Shown: positions 50,805 through 60,062, counted from the stretch's first letter. The stretch: DNA of 64,000 nucleotides from Acidibrevibacterium fodinaquatile (GCF_003352165.1 NZ_CP029176.1:1054001-1118000); one strand, 5' to 3'. Notes: generated by a model not told the origin, from the sequence alone. A program made the numbers and translations.

Positions 50805-51611
50805 TCAGAGATACCCGGCGACGCGCAGCCGCTCGAAGGCGTCCTCTGATTCATGGTCCATGGCGCGGCCGGCGCGCTCGGGCTCACGCGTCGCATGAAG
50901 CTCGGCGATGATGTCCTCGACCGTGCCGGCCGTGCTCGCGACCGGGAAGGTGATGTCCTGGTCGCCGAGCGAGCGATAGCGTTTGCCGTCACGAGAAAAA
51001 TAGAGATCGACGACGGGGATCTTCTCACGCGCGATGTAGCGCCAGATATCGATCTCGCGCCAGGCGAGCAGGGGATGGACGCGAACATGGGCGCCATCCT
51101 CGAGCGGGGTTACGAACTGGTCCCAGAATTCCGGCGGCTGGTTGCGGACATCCCAGCGGTGGCTCGCGCCACGCGGGCTGAAGACGCGCTCCTTGGCCCG
51201 GGTTGCCTGCTCGTCGCGGCGGATGCCGGCGATCACGCCGGCGAAGCGGTGGCGCTCGATGAGGGCGGCGAGGCCCGCCGTCTTGCGCGCCGCCGAGCGC
51301 GCCGCCGGCGGCAGGCTGGGATCGATCTCCTCCACCGGCGGGCAGGTGCCGATGATCAGATCGAGCCCCCATTCTTGGGCGTAGCGTTCGCGGAAGGCGT
51401 ACATTTCGGGGAATTTCTTGCCGGTATCGACATGCACCACCGGAAACGGCACTTGGCCGAGAAAGGCCTTGCGCGCCAGCCAGACGCAGACATTGGAGTC
51501 CTTGCCGAGCGACCACAGCATGGCGAGCGGCTTGAGGCGCTGATAGGCCTCGCGCAGGATAAAGATGCTTTGGCTCTCGAGATGGTCGAGATCGGTCATA
51601 TCCGGGGTCAT
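50805..51611 (-). CDS. cysD: Sulfate adenylyltransferase subunit 2
   Basis: The 268-residue subunit carries the ATP-PPi-loop ([20 protein letters not shown]) that joins sulfate and ATP to [38 protein letters not shown] and [16 protein letters not shown] are conserved CysD segments. The ATG at 51611 forms ATGA with the cysH stop. It acts with the CysN part of the next gene. Confidence 0.95.
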   Translation of the reverse strand: MTPDMTDLDHLESQSIFILREAYQRLKPLAMLWSLGKDSNVCVWLARKAFLGQVPFPVVHVDTGKKFPEMYAFRERYAQEWGLDLIIGTCPPVEEIDPSLPPAARSAARKTAGLAALIERHRFAGVIAGIRRDEQATRAKERVFSPRGASHRWDVRNQPPEFWDQFVTPLEDGAHVRVHPLLAWREIDIWRYIAREKIPVVDLYFSRDGKRYRSLGDQDITFPVASTAGTVEDIIAELHATREPERAGRAMDHESEDAFERLRVAGYL

Positions 51612-52378
51612 TCGGGGTGGTGTCTCTCGCTGGAAGGGCTCATCGACGACGCCGCGGCCCGATCGGATAGCGGGGCGCCGGGGACGTGTATACCGCATTC
51701 GGTCTTAATTTGTCCTGACCAACGCCCGGCCCGGGGATCCTCGTCGGGCGCGGTCGCGCGCGTGCAGGGGGCGCAGCCGATCGAGCGATATTGGCGCGCG
51801 GCCAGCGGATGCGGGGGCAGGGCGCGGGCGGTGAATTCGGCGGCGATGCGGGCGGCGTCCCAGTCGGCGAGGGGGTTGAGTTTGACCTTGCCCGCCGCGA
51901 TCTCGATGAACGGCAGGCGCGCGCGGGTTGCCGCCTGAAAACGCTTGCGGCCATTGACCCAGGCATCGAACGGCGCCAACGCGGCGGCGAGGGGTGCGAC
52001 CTTGCGCCGGGCGCAGCAGGCATCGGGATCGAAATGCCAAAGCGTTCCATCCGGATCGTCGCGCGCCAATGTCTCCCGATCTGGGGAAATATCGCGGACG
52101 TCGCGCAAGCCGAGATGGGCCGCAAGCGCGCGGCGATAGGCGAGGGTTGCGGGGAAATGCTGGCCGGTTTCGAGGAACAGGACCGGGGTTGCCGGATCGA
52201 TTTCGGCGACGAGGGCAAGCAGCACGGCGGATTCGGCGCCAAAGGACGAGACCACGGCGATGCGGCCCACAAAAGCGACGGTGAGCGCGTGGCGCAGCAG
52301 GGCAATCCCGTCGAGCGGGGTATCGCGCGCGGCCGCGACGGGCAGCGGGTGAGGCGGGGTGGGGAGAAACGGGGGCAT
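51608..52378 (-). CDS. cysH: Adenylylsulfate (APS) reductase, iron-sulfur type
   Basis: The 256-residue thioredoxin-dependent reductase makes sulfite. SSFGAESAVLL is the PP-loop. The pair Cys121-Cys122 (DACCARRK) and Cys202/Cys205 (GCAPCTR) are the four ligands of the [4Fe-4S] cluster that marks APS reductases and is absent in the PAPS-specific enterobacterial enzyme. The catalytic Cys228 is in KTECGIH. The N-terminus is uncertain: ATG 52378 lacks a good ribosome site. It is first of the cys operon; the 120 bases upstream are AT-rich. Confidence 0.92.
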   Translation of the reverse strand: MPPFLPTPPHPLPVAAARDTPLDGIALLRHALTVAFVGRIAVVSSFGAESAVLLALVAEIDPATPVLFLETGQHFPATLAYRRALAAHLGLRDVRDISPDRETLARDDPDGTLWHFDPDACCARRKVAPLAAALAPFDAWVNGRKRFQAATRARLPFIEIAAGKVKLNPLADWDAARIAAEFTARALPPHPLAARQYRSIGCAPCTRATAPDEDPRAGRWSGQIKTECGIHVPGAPLSDRAAASSMSPSSERHHPE

Positions 52379-52435
52379 GGCGGTGGCTCGGCGACAGGGA
52401 GGCCGGCATTTAGCCCCAATTTCACTAACGCACAA

Positions 52436-52498
52436 GGTGAAATTTTATAATATATCAAATTAGTGTATGTATTTATAAATAACAGAAATTCATCGCTA
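52436..52498 (-). promoter_or_regulatory. AT-rich leader region of the cys operon
   Basis: About 60 bases between the end of pfkB and the start of cysH are almost only A and T (for example TTTGATATATTATAAAATT on minus), in sharp contrast to the coding DNA around. It likely holds the cys promoter; I could not fit a convincing -35/-10 pair or a named operator. Confidence 0.4.
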
Positions 52499-53455
52499 TT
52501 AAGCCGATCCTGCGGCGCTTTTGGTGCGTAAGGCGGCATAGCGCCGTTCGACGGCGCTGCGCGTGACGCGCGCGGTGCCGATCCCGGCGATCGCCACGGC
52601 GCCGGCGGCAAGCCCCCAATCGAGCGCATCCTCGGGCGCAGCCCCGCGCGCCAAGGCGAGCACCATGGCGGCGAGAAACGCATCGCCGGCGCCCACCGCG
52701 CTGTGGACCTCGGCCGGCGGCGCTTGGCGGCGGAGGACGCCGGCTTCACTCGCCAGGATCGCGCCAGCGTCACCGAGCGTCACCACCACCATCCGCGCCG
52801 CGCCATTGCGCACCAGGGCGAGCGCTTCCTTCTCCTGCGCCGCCGGATCGGGAAGGGTGCGGCCGACCAGCGTTTCGAGTTCGCGCAGGCTCGGCTTCAA
52901 AAGCGTGATGCCATGCCCGAGCGCGGCGCGCAGAGCCTCGCCGGAGGTATCCAGCACGAAAGCCTGGCCGCGCGCCGCCGCGAGACGCGCGGCTTCGGCA
53001 TAAATCCCGACCGGCACCGCGCGCGGCAGGCTGCCGCTCGCGACCACATAGTGCTCTGATGCCGCCGGGAGAGCGGCGAGGGCGGCATGCCACTCGGCGT
53101 CCGACAGCGTCGGCCCTTCCGGCACGAAGCGATATTCGCGCCCGCTGGTCTCTTCGCGGAAGGTAAACGAAACCCGCGTCCGCCCGGCGATCGGCACGCG
53201 ATGGCGCGGCACCCCGGCCTCCTCGAGCAATTCGTCGAGAAACCGCCCGGTCACGTCGCCCGCGGTAAAGATCGCCAGCGTCTCGCCGCCGAGCGCATGC
53301 ACGACGCGCGCGACATTGACGCCGCCGCCACCGGGATCGACATGCTCGTCATGGGTGCGGATTTTGTGGGTCGCGGCGATCACCGGGGCGGTGGAGACGA
53401 AATCGACGGCTGGATTGAGGGTCCACGTGACGATGCGGGGTGGCGTCAGGGGCAT
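52499..53455 (-). CDS. pfkB: PfkB-family phosphofructokinase (hexose kinase)
   Basis: The 318-residue ribokinase-family sugar kinase begins TWTLNPAVDF, has DPGGGGVNVARVVHALGG for sugar binding, and carries the catalytic VGAGDAFLAAM with the anion-hole GAGD and base Asp. It is close to the 1-phosphofructokinase/E. coli PfkB group, so the substrate is fructose 6-phosphate or a related phosphosugar. It lies 9 bases after the BON gene and is the last of ppsA-BON-pfkB. Confidence 0.88.
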   Translation of the reverse strand: MPLTPPRIVTWTLNPAVDFVSTAPVIAATHKIRTHDEHVDPGGGGVNVARVVHALGGETLAIFTAGDVTGRFLDELLEEAGVPRHRVPIAGRTRVSFTFREETSGREYRFVPEGPTLSDAEWHAALAALPAASEHYVVASGSLPRAVPVGIYAEAARLAAARGQAFVLDTSGEALRAALGHGITLLKPSLRELETLVGRTLPDPAAQEKEALALVRNGAARMVVVTLGDAGAILASEAGVLRRQAPPAEVHSAVGAGDAFLAAMVLALARGAAPEDALDWGLAAGAVAIAGIGTARVTRSAVERRYAALRTKSAAGSA

Positions 53456-53464
53456 GGCATCGGC

Positions 53465-54127
53465 TCAGGGCACGACCCGCATCCGGTCGATCACATTTTC
53501 GACCCCGGTGGCCGACCAGGCGGCATTTTCGGCGATGCGACGGGCAGCGAGGCTCCGCACCTCGCCGGCGAGCGTGACTTCGCCACCCTGGGTCACGACC
53601 GTGATGCGCGAGGCGTCGATCTCGGCGTGGCGGGCCAGCGCCCGACGCACGGCGTCGTTGATATTGGAGGCGCCTCGGGGCGGGCGGACGACGATCTCGT
53701 TCTTGATCGCAACCACGCCGGCGAGCGGCTGCACCCGCGCCTCGACATCCTCTTTCTGGTATCGCCAATCGACCGCGCCGATCAGGGTCACGACCCCGGC
53801 CTCGACCTTGACCTGGATCCGCCCCTCGGGAATCCGCGCGTCCCAGCGCAGGATGCTCGCGATGCGGTGGGCGATTTCCTCGTCGGAATGGCGGGCCTCG
53901 GGGTTGAGGCGAACCTCGATGTCCTGGGCGAGGCCGAGCACCCCGCGGACATGCCAGACCGCGCGCTCGGCGGCTTTTTTCTCGGCGTAGCTCGCGACGA
54001 AGCCGCCCAAGGTGACGATGCCGTCACGGACATGGACGGTGATGTTCGTTGCATCGACGTGCGGCGCCCATTCCAGCTCTTCCCGCACGAGACCGTCGAG
54101 AACGAGGTCATCCCTATGATCGGACAT
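53465..54127 (-). CDS. Triple BON-domain protein
   Basis: The 220-residue protein has three BON domains (~10-78, 80-150, 152-218), each with the I.V.V.dG.VtL.G.v..y.ek..Ae..v..v.GV pattern. No signal peptide is evident, so it is probably cytoplasmic, unlike the secreted OsmY type. BON domains are thought to bind phospholipid or other surfaces and are common in stress-induced proteins. ATG 54127 follows GGAG; a GTG at 54148 is the alternative. It sits between ppsA (17 bases) and pfkB (9 bases) in one operon. Confidence 0.88.
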   Translation of the reverse strand: MSDHRDDLVLDGLVREELEWAPHVDATNITVHVRDGIVTLGGFVASYAEKKAAERAVWHVRGVLGLAQDIEVRLNPEARHSDEEIAHRIASILRWDARIPEGRIQVKVEAGVVTLIGAVDWRYQKEDVEARVQPLAGVVAIKNEIVVRPPRGASNINDAVRRALARHAEIDASRITVVTQGGEVTLAGEVRSLAARRIAENAAWSATGVENVIDRMRVVP

Positions 54128-54144
54128 GGTCGGAAACTCCACAA

Positions 54145-56556
54145 TCACGTTGCGCTGGCGGTTTGTTCGGCATCATGGACGATGGCGAGGGTGCGGAGCA
54201 GGCTCGCCGGATTGACGCTGATCGAGCCGATGCCGAGGCGGGCGAGAAACGCGGCGATTTCGGGGTAATTCGCCGGCGCCTCGCCGCAGATGCCAACCTT
54301 GCGGTGATTGCGCGCAGCGCCGGTGACGGCAAGGCGCAGCATCTCCAGCATGCCGGGATCGCGCTCGTCGAAATCGAAGGCGACGATGTCGGAGTCGCGA
54401 TCGACGCCGAGCGTGAGCTGGGTCAGATCGTTCGAGCCGATCGAGAATCCATCAAAGACTTCAGAAAACGCGTCGATCTGGATGACGTTGTTCGGGATCT
54501 CGCACATGACATAGATTTCGAGCCCGTCCTCGCCGCGCCGCAGGCCGTGGCGCGCCATTTCGGCGAGCACGGTTTTCGCCTCGTCGACGCGGCGGCAAAA
54601 CGGCACCATCACGAGCAGATTGGTGAGACCCATCTCGCGGCGGACGCGCAGCAAGGCCGCGCATTCGAGGGCGAAGCCTTCGGCATAGGCCGGATGCGCA
54701 TAGCGCGCGGCCCCACGGAAGCCGAGCATGGGATTGGCCTCTTTGGGCTCGAAGGCGCTGCCGCCGAGCAGGGCCGCGTATTCATTGCTCTTGAAATCGG
54801 AGAGCCGGACGATCACCGGCCGGGGATGAAACGCCGCCGCGATGGTCCCGATCCCCTCGGCCAGCTCGCGGATGAAGAAGGCTTGCGGCGAGGGATCGTT
54901 GCGGCTCAGTTCGCTGATGCGGCTTCGTTCGGCGTCGCTGACCTTCTCCGGATGCACGAGCGCCATCGGATGGACGCCGATATGCTCGTTGATGATGAAT
55001 TCCATGCGCGCGAGCCCAACCCCGGCGCTCGGCAGCATCGCCGTCTTAATGGCGAGATCGGGATTGCCGAGATTGACCATGATCGGCGTTTTCGGAAGCG
55101 GCAGCGCCGCGGCATCGACATGGCTGACCTCGAAGGCGAGCGCGCCGGCATAGACCGTGCCGACCTCGCCATCGGCGCAGGAGACGGTGACGGTATCGCC
55201 GGTATGGAGCGCCGCCGTCGCGACCCCGGCGCCGACCACCGCGGGGACGCCGAGTTCGCGCGCGACGATCGCGGCGTGGCAGGTGCGTCCGCCGTGATCG
55301 GTGACGATGGCGCCGGCGGTTTTCATCACCGGCTCCCAATCCGGGTTGGTCGCCGCGGCGACGAGAACTTCGCCCGGTCGGAAAATTTCCAGATCCTTGG
55401 CCGAGGTGACCACGCGGACAACGCCGGTTGCGATCTTCTCGCCGACCGCCCGCCCGGTGACCAAGACGGGGCCGCGCGTTTGCAGCGTATAGGTGTCGAG
55501 CCTCCCCGCCCTCTTGCGCGCGGCGACGGTCTCGGGGCGGGCCTGGACGATGAAGAGCGCGCCGCCTTCGCCATCCTTCGCCCACTCGATGTCCATCGGC
55601 TGGGGATGGCCGGCCTGAGCGGAATAATGCGCCTCGATGGCGAGCGCCGCGGCGGCGAGTGCGAGCACTTCCTCATCCTTGAGGCAAAAGCGCAGGCGTT
55701 TCGCGGCCTCGGTCGGCAGGTTCCGGGTCGTTGCGCCGAAATGGCCGGGGGCGAGCCCCATGGTGAGCTGCTTGCTGCCGAGCGTCCGGCGCAGCACGGC
55801 GCGATGCCCGGCGCGAAAACTCGGCTTGTGGACATAGAATTCGTCGGGATCGACGGCGCCTTGCACGACGTTTTCGCCAAGCCCGTAAGAGCCGGTGATG
55901 AACACCACGTCGCGAAAGCCGGATTCGGTGTCGAGCGTGAAGATCACGCCACTCGCGGCGGCATCGGCGCGGATCATTTTCATCACCCCGACCGAAAGCG
56001 CGACCTTGAAATGGTCGAAGCCGTTATTGACCCGATAGACGATGGCGCGATCGGTAAACAGGGAGGCGAAACAGCGGCGGCACGCCTCGAAGAGATCCTC
56101 CTCGCCGACGATGTTGAGGTAGCTCTCATGCTGGCCGGCGAAGCTGGCTTCGGGCAGATCCTCGGCGGTCGCGGAGCTGCGGACGGCGACCGCGACGTCC
56201 GGGCCGTATTCGCGCGCGAGTTCGGCATAAGCATTCGCGATGGCGGCGCGGAGGGTCGCGGTCCCGGTCGCCTCATAGACGATCCGGCGCGCCGCGGCGC
56301 CGGCCCGCGCGAGGGCGGCAATGTCGGTGATAGCGAGGCGATCGAGCACTGTGCGCAGCTTGGCCTCGGCGCCGGCGGCGGCGAGCGCCTCGCGATAGGC
56401 ATAGGCGGTGAGCGCGAAACCGTTCGGCACCCGCACCCCGGCGGTGCTGAGGCGGCTATACATTTCCCCGAGCGAGGCATTCTTGCCGCCGACCTCGGCG
56501 ACGTCGCTTGCGCGCAAATCGGCGAACCAGCGAACGAGCGGCGTGTTTTCGGACAT
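54145..56556 (-). CDS. ppsA: Phosphoenolpyruvate synthase
   Basis: The 803-residue enzyme converts pyruvate, ATP and water to phosphoenolpyruvate, AMP and phosphate. The N-terminal ATP-grasp domain shows VGGKNASLGEM, AVRSSATAEDLPEASFAGQ and GSYGLGENVVQG. The phospho-His domain has GGRTCHAAIVARELG (His427). The C-terminal PEP/pyruvate barrel has IGSNDLTQLTLGVDRDS and the Cys of VGICGEAP. ATG 56556 with GAGGGA fits the family; it is upstream of BON and pfkB. A perfect FNR-type box with a suitably spaced -10 lies upstream. Confidence 0.96.
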   Translation of the reverse strand: MSENTPLVRWFADLRASDVAEVGGKNASLGEMYSRLSTAGVRVPNGFALTAYAYREALAAAGAEAKLRTVLDRLAITDIAALARAGAAARRIVYEATGTATLRAAIANAYAELAREYGPDVAVAVRSSATAEDLPEASFAGQHESYLNIVGEEDLFEACRRCFASLFTDRAIVYRVNNGFDHFKVALSVGVMKMIRADAAASGVIFTLDTESGFRDVVFITGSYGLGENVVQGAVDPDEFYVHKPSFRAGHRAVLRRTLGSKQLTMGLAPGHFGATTRNLPTEAAKRLRFCLKDEEVLALAAAALAIEAHYSAQAGHPQPMDIEWAKDGEGGALFIVQARPETVAARKRAGRLDTYTLQTRGPVLVTGRAVGEKIATGVVRVVTSAKDLEIFRPGEVLVAAATNPDWEPVMKTAGAIVTDHGGRTCHAAIVARELGVPAVVGAGVATAALHTGDTVTVSCADGEVGTVYAGALAFEVSHVDAAALPLPKTPIMVNLGNPDLAIKTAMLPSAGVGLARMEFIINEHIGVHPMALVHPEKVSDAERSRISELSRNDPSPQAFFIRELAEGIGTIAAAFHPRPVIVRLSDFKSNEYAALLGGSAFEPKEANPMLGFRGAARYAHPAYAEGFALECAALLRVRREMGLTNLLVMVPFCRRVDEAKTVLAEMARHGLRRGEDGLEIYVMCEIPNNVIQIDAFSEVFDGFSIGSNDLTQLTLGVDRDSDIVAFDFDERDPGMLEMLRLAVTGAARNHRKVGICGEAPANYPEIAAFLARLGIGSISVNPASLLRTLAIVHDAEQTASAT

Positions 56557-56614
56557 GGTTCCCTCGCTTTCGCCCGATGGGGTGCGTTTCTTCGCGGCAT
56601 CGCCGGATTTTGGA

Positions 56615-56656
56615 AAAATAGCCAATGTTTGCAGGAAGATCGTTGATCTGCATCAA
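56615..56656 (-). promoter_or_regulatory. FNR/FixK-type box and -10 element of ppsA operon
   Basis: TTGATCTGCATCAA at 56643-56656 is a perfect TTGAT-N4-ATCAA half-site palindrome, the site for FNR, Anr and FixK regulators. On the minus strand a TATTTT hexamer lies 22 bases further (56615-56620), which puts the box near -41.5 relative to a start around 56608, the class II activator position. This predicts induction of ppsA-BON-pfkB at low oxygen. Confidence 0.7.
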
Positions 56657-56693
56657 GCCCGCGCGGCGGCGCCGCCGCTCGCTGCCGGTTCGA

Positions 56694-56722
56694 TTGACAA
56701 GCCCGGCGCTTTGGCCCTACTC
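56694..56722 (+). promoter_or_regulatory. Promoter of tRNA-Tyr
   Basis: TTGACA at 56694-56699, a 17-base spacer and CTACTC at 56717-56722 form a sigma-70 type promoter. The mature tRNA begins at 56742, ~20 bases after the -10. Confidence 0.55.
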
Positions 56723-56741
56723 GATCACCGCTGAAAGACCT

Positions 56742-56827
56742 GGAGGGGTGCCCGAGTGGCTAAAGGGGGCGGACTGTAAATCCGCTGGCGCACGCCTACG
56801 TTGGTTCGAATCCAACCCCCTCCACCA
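56742..56827 (+). tRNA. tRNA-Tyr (anticodon GTA)
   Basis: This 86-base class II tRNA pairs GGAGGGG with CCCCTCC in the acceptor stem. The D arm is GCCCGAGTGGC; the anticodon arm CGGACTGTAAATCCG gives GTA (Tyr). A long variable arm follows, then the T arm GTTGGTTCGAATCCAAC, discriminator A and encoded CCA (56825-56827). Confidence 0.97.
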
Positions 56828-56900
56828 TGTCTCCGCCGCAACCGGCGGTCGTCACGCGCCAGCAGTTCCGTTTGGCCGGAGAATGCTCTAAGGGCGGGGG

Positions 56901-58814
56901 ATGGCGGTGCGTAATCCTTCGCTGGTCCGGCTTTTGGTCAATGTCGTGCTCGATGGCGCGCTCGGCGCGCTTGCGGTGCCGCTCGCTTTCTGGCTCGCGC
57001 GCCCCGAGCAGCCACTGGCCTCCGGCTTCGCGATCGCGGCCGGCGCGATCGCGCTGATCGCCGGTGGGGTGCCGTTCGGCTTGGCGACGCAGTATTGGCG
57101 CTTTGCCGGCCTTGGCGATATGCGCGCGATCGCCGGCAGCGCGGTTCTCGGGGCCGGGCTTTATGCGCTGCTCTTCCTGGCCGCCGGCCTCGCGCTGCCG
57201 AGCGTGAGCTTCCCCGCCATTCACGCGCTGGCGCTCGCAACCCTGCTCGCCGTCCCCCGTCTTGCCTATCGTCTCTGGCGTGACCGCCGCGATGGCCGCG
57301 CCGGTGAGGCGGGTGATGCGGTGCCGATCCTTCTGGTCGGCGATGGCGAGGGGGCCGATCTCTTCCTCCGCGCGCTCGGGCGCGGGCGCGGCGCGCTTTA
57401 TCGGGTGCTCGGCCTGCTCGCGCCCTCGGCCCGCCAGACCGGGCGGCGGATCCAGGGGCAGCCGATCCTCGGCACCATCGCCGAGACCGAGCAGATTCTC
57501 GAAAAACTGGCTGCCGCCGAAACCCCGCCGCGCTTTCTCGTCGTCACCACCGATCTCCCGGGCGAGACCCTCGGCCATCTCCTCGAGTGTGCCGATCGCG
57601 CCGGGCTCGCGGTTCGCCGCGCCCCCGACCCCACCCGTCTCGCCGCCGCCTCGACAGCGCGCGCGCAAGCCGGGCTCGATCTCCGCCCCATCGCCATCGA
57701 GGATATTCTCAACAGAAAACAGGTGCCGCTTGATCGCGACGGCATGGCCCGGCTGATCGCCGGCCGCCGCGTGCTCATCACCGGCGCCGGCGGCAGCATC
57801 GGCGCCGAACTGTCGCGCCAGGTGGCGGGGTTCGGGCCGGCGGAAATCGCCCTCCTCGACAATGGCGAATATGCGCTTTGGCAGATCGATCTCGAACTCG
57901 CAACCGCGCATCCGACGCTCGCCCGCAGCACCCTGATCGCCGATATCCGCGACGCGGCGCGGCTTCGTGCCGTCTGCGAACGTTTCCGCCCCGACCTCGT
58001 TTTTCATGCCGCCGCCCTCAAGCATGTGCCGATGGTGGAAGCCAATCCGCTCGAGGGGCTGCTCAGCAACGCCGTCGGCACCCGCAACGTCGCCGATGCC
58101 GCGCGCGCCGCCGGGGCGACGGTGATGGTGCAGATCTCGACCGACAAGGCGGTCAACCCGACCAGCGTCATGGGCGCCGCAAAGCGGCTCGCCGAGATGT
58201 ATTGCCAGGCCCTCGATCTCGCCGGGCGCGAAAAAGCCGGCGGCCTGCGCTGCATCACCGTGCGTTTCGGCAATGTGCTCGGCAGCACCGGCTCGGTGGT
58301 GCCGCTGTTTCAGCGCCAGCTCGCCGCCGGTGGCCCGCTTACCGTGACCCACCCCGATATGCGGCGCTATTTCATGACCGTGCGCGAAGCGGTCGGGCTG
58401 GTATTGCAGGCTGCTGTCGTCGGCACCACCGCGCCGGAGCTGTCGGAAGCGGCGTTGGGCGGGATTTTCGTCCTCGACATGGGCGAGCCGGTGAAAATCG
58501 TCGATCTCGCCCGCCAAATGATCCGGCTTGCCGGGCTTCGCCCCGAGACCGATATCGCGATCCGTTTCACCGGCCTCCGCGCCGGCGAAAAACTGTTCGA
58601 GGAAATGTTTCATGGCCAGGAGCCCCCCAAACCGACGCGCTATCCCGGCCTTCTGATGGCAGCCCCCCGCACCGCCGATCTCGCTATCATCAGCCGCGCG
58701 CTTGACGAGCTTGCCGGCGCCTGTTCGCGCGGCCAGGAGGGGCAGGCGCTGGCGCTGCTTGCGCGCCTGGTGCCGGAATTCTCCCATAACGCCGCCGGCG
58801 CCGCGCGCGCCTGA
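56901..58814 (+). CDS. Membrane-anchored nucleotide-sugar 4,6-dehydratase (CapD/WbpM/PglF type)
   Basis: The 637-residue protein has four hydrophobic spans in the first ~125 residues, a degenerate Rossmann part at ~140-270 and a full short-chain dehydrogenase domain from ~285: ITGAGGSIGAELS for NAD, VFHAAALKHVPMVE, and STDKAVNPTSVMGAAKR, where Met replaces the usual catalytic Tyr as in WbpM-type C4/C6 dehydratases. RFGNVLGSTGSVVPLF and GLRAGEKLFEEM also fit. It makes a UDP-4-keto-6-deoxy sugar for surface glycans. It is followed after 14 bases by a DegT aminotransferase that can use this product. Confidence 0.93.
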   Translation: MAVRNPSLVRLLVNVVLDGALGALAVPLAFWLARPEQPLASGFAIAAGAIALIAGGVPFGLATQYWRFAGLGDMRAIAGSAVLGAGLYALLFLAAGLALPSVSFPAIHALALATLLAVPRLAYRLWRDRRDGRAGEAGDAVPILLVGDGEGADLFLRALGRGRGALYRVLGLLAPSARQTGRRIQGQPILGTIAETEQILEKLAAAETPPRFLVVTTDLPGETLGHLLECADRAGLAVRRAPDPTRLAAASTARAQAGLDLRPIAIEDILNRKQVPLDRDGMARLIAGRRVLITGAGGSIGAELSRQVAGFGPAEIALLDNGEYALWQIDLELATAHPTLARSTLIADIRDAARLRAVCERFRPDLVFHAAALKHVPMVEANPLEGLLSNAVGTRNVADAARAAGATVMVQISTDKAVNPTSVMGAAKRLAEMYCQALDLAGREKAGGLRCITVRFGNVLGSTGSVVPLFQRQLAAGGPLTVTHPDMRRYFMTVREAVGLVLQAAVVGTTAPELSEAALGGIFVLDMGEPVKIVDLARQMIRLAGLRPETDIAIRFTGLRAGEKLFEEMFHGQEPPKPTRYPGLLMAAPRTADLAIISRALDELAGACSRGQEGQALALLARLVPEFSHNAAGAARA

Positions 58815-58828
58815 TTTCGCGAGGGCCC

Positions 58829-59977
58829 ATGACCGCGCACCCGATCGCTTTCCTCGACCTCAAGGCGCAACAGGCGCGCCTCGGCCCCGATTTGCGCGCC
58901 CGCATCGAGGCGGTGCTCGCGCATTGCCAGTTCATTCTCGGCCCCGAGGTCGGTGAATTGGAAACGCAGCTCGCGCAATTTTGCGGCGCCGCCCATTGCG
59001 TCGCGGTCAGCTCCGGCACCGACGCCTTGCAGATCGCCCTGATGGCAGAAGGGATCGGGCCGGGGGATGCGGTGTTTCTCCCCGCCTTCACCTATACCGC
59101 GACCGCCGAGGTCGCGCTGGTGCTCGGCGCGACGCCGGTTTTCGTCGATATCGATGCGCGGACGTTTCAGATCGATCCGGAAGCGCTCGAGGCACGCATC
59201 GCGGCGGTCAAGGCCGCGGGGAAGCTGCGGCCGCGGGCGCTGATCGGCGTCGACCTCTTCGGCCAGCCGGCGGATTGGCCGCGCCTTGCCGCCATCGCCG
59301 CGCGCCATGAGCTTTTTACCCTCGATGATTGCGCCCAAAGCTTCGGCGCCCGCCTCGGCGGCGCGCCACTCGGGCGCGCGGCGCACGCGACGGCGATCAG
59401 CTTTTTCCCCTCGAAACCCCTCGGCGGCTATGGCGATGGCGGCGCGCTGTTCACGGAAAGCGCCGAACGCGCGGCCCTTTATCGGAGTCTCCGCAGCCAT
59501 GGTGAGGGCACGACCCGCTACGAGGTGCTGCGCACCGGCATGAATGGCCGCCTCGATACGCTCCAGGCCGCCGTTTTGCTCGCCAAGCTCGCGCATTTTC
59601 CGGCCGAGATCAAAGCCCGCCAGCACCTTGCCGGGCTTTATGATCGGGCGCTCGCCGGCCTCGTCGAGACGCCGGCGCGGGTGCCCGAGAGCGAGAGCGC
59701 CTGGGCGGTCTATGCCATTCTGCTCGCCGATGGCGCCAAGCGGGAGGCAGCGCAGGCGGCGCTGCGCGCGGCCAATATCGCGAGCGCGATCTATTATCCG
59801 AAGCCACTCCACCATCAGCCGGCCTATCGCGCCCATCACGACGGCACGCCGCTCCCCGTCTCAGAGGCGGTCGCCGCGCGCATCCTCGCGCTTCCGATCC
59901 ATCCCGATCTCAGCGATGACGACGTCGCCCGCGTCGCCGCGACTCTGAGCACGGCACTCGCCCCGCCGGCCAGGTGA
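58829..59977 (+). CDS. DegT/DnrJ/EryC1/StrS sugar aminotransferase
   Basis: The 382-residue PLP enzyme adds an amino group to a keto sugar. SSGTDALQIALMAEGI, FLPAFTYTATAEV, LDDCAQSFGA and the PLP lysine K196 in SFFPSKPLGGYGDGGA are all family hallmarks; MNGRLDTLQAAVL follows. It starts 14 bases after the dehydratase gene, so the pair most likely makes a 4-amino-6-deoxy or 3-amino sugar nucleotide for a surface polymer or flagellin glycan. Confidence 0.94.
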   Translation: MTAHPIAFLDLKAQQARLGPDLRARIEAVLAHCQFILGPEVGELETQLAQFCGAAHCVAVSSGTDALQIALMAEGIGPGDAVFLPAFTYTATAEVALVLGATPVFVDIDARTFQIDPEALEARIAAVKAAGKLRPRALIGVDLFGQPADWPRLAAIAARHELFTLDDCAQSFGARLGGAPLGRAAHATAISFFPSKPLGGYGDGGALFTESAERAALYRSLRSHGEGTTRYEVLRTGMNGRLDTLQAAVLLAKLAHFPAEIKARQHLAGLYDRALAGLVETPARVPESESAWAVYAILLADGAKREAAQAALRAANIASAIYYPKPLHHQPAYRAHHDGTPLPVSEAVAARILALPIHPDLSDDDVARVAATLSTALAPPAR

Positions 59978-60062
59978 GTCTCGCGCGCGTCTGGCATAAC
60001 GCCCCCGATCCAATCCAGGCGCGGGCCTTGATCGTCGGCGCCAGGCGGGCGATCCATGCCGC

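Noticed and set aside
54049-56646. Plus-strand open frame of 865 codons
   Set aside because: It is opposite ppsA and has the composition of a reverse-strand shadow with no domain.
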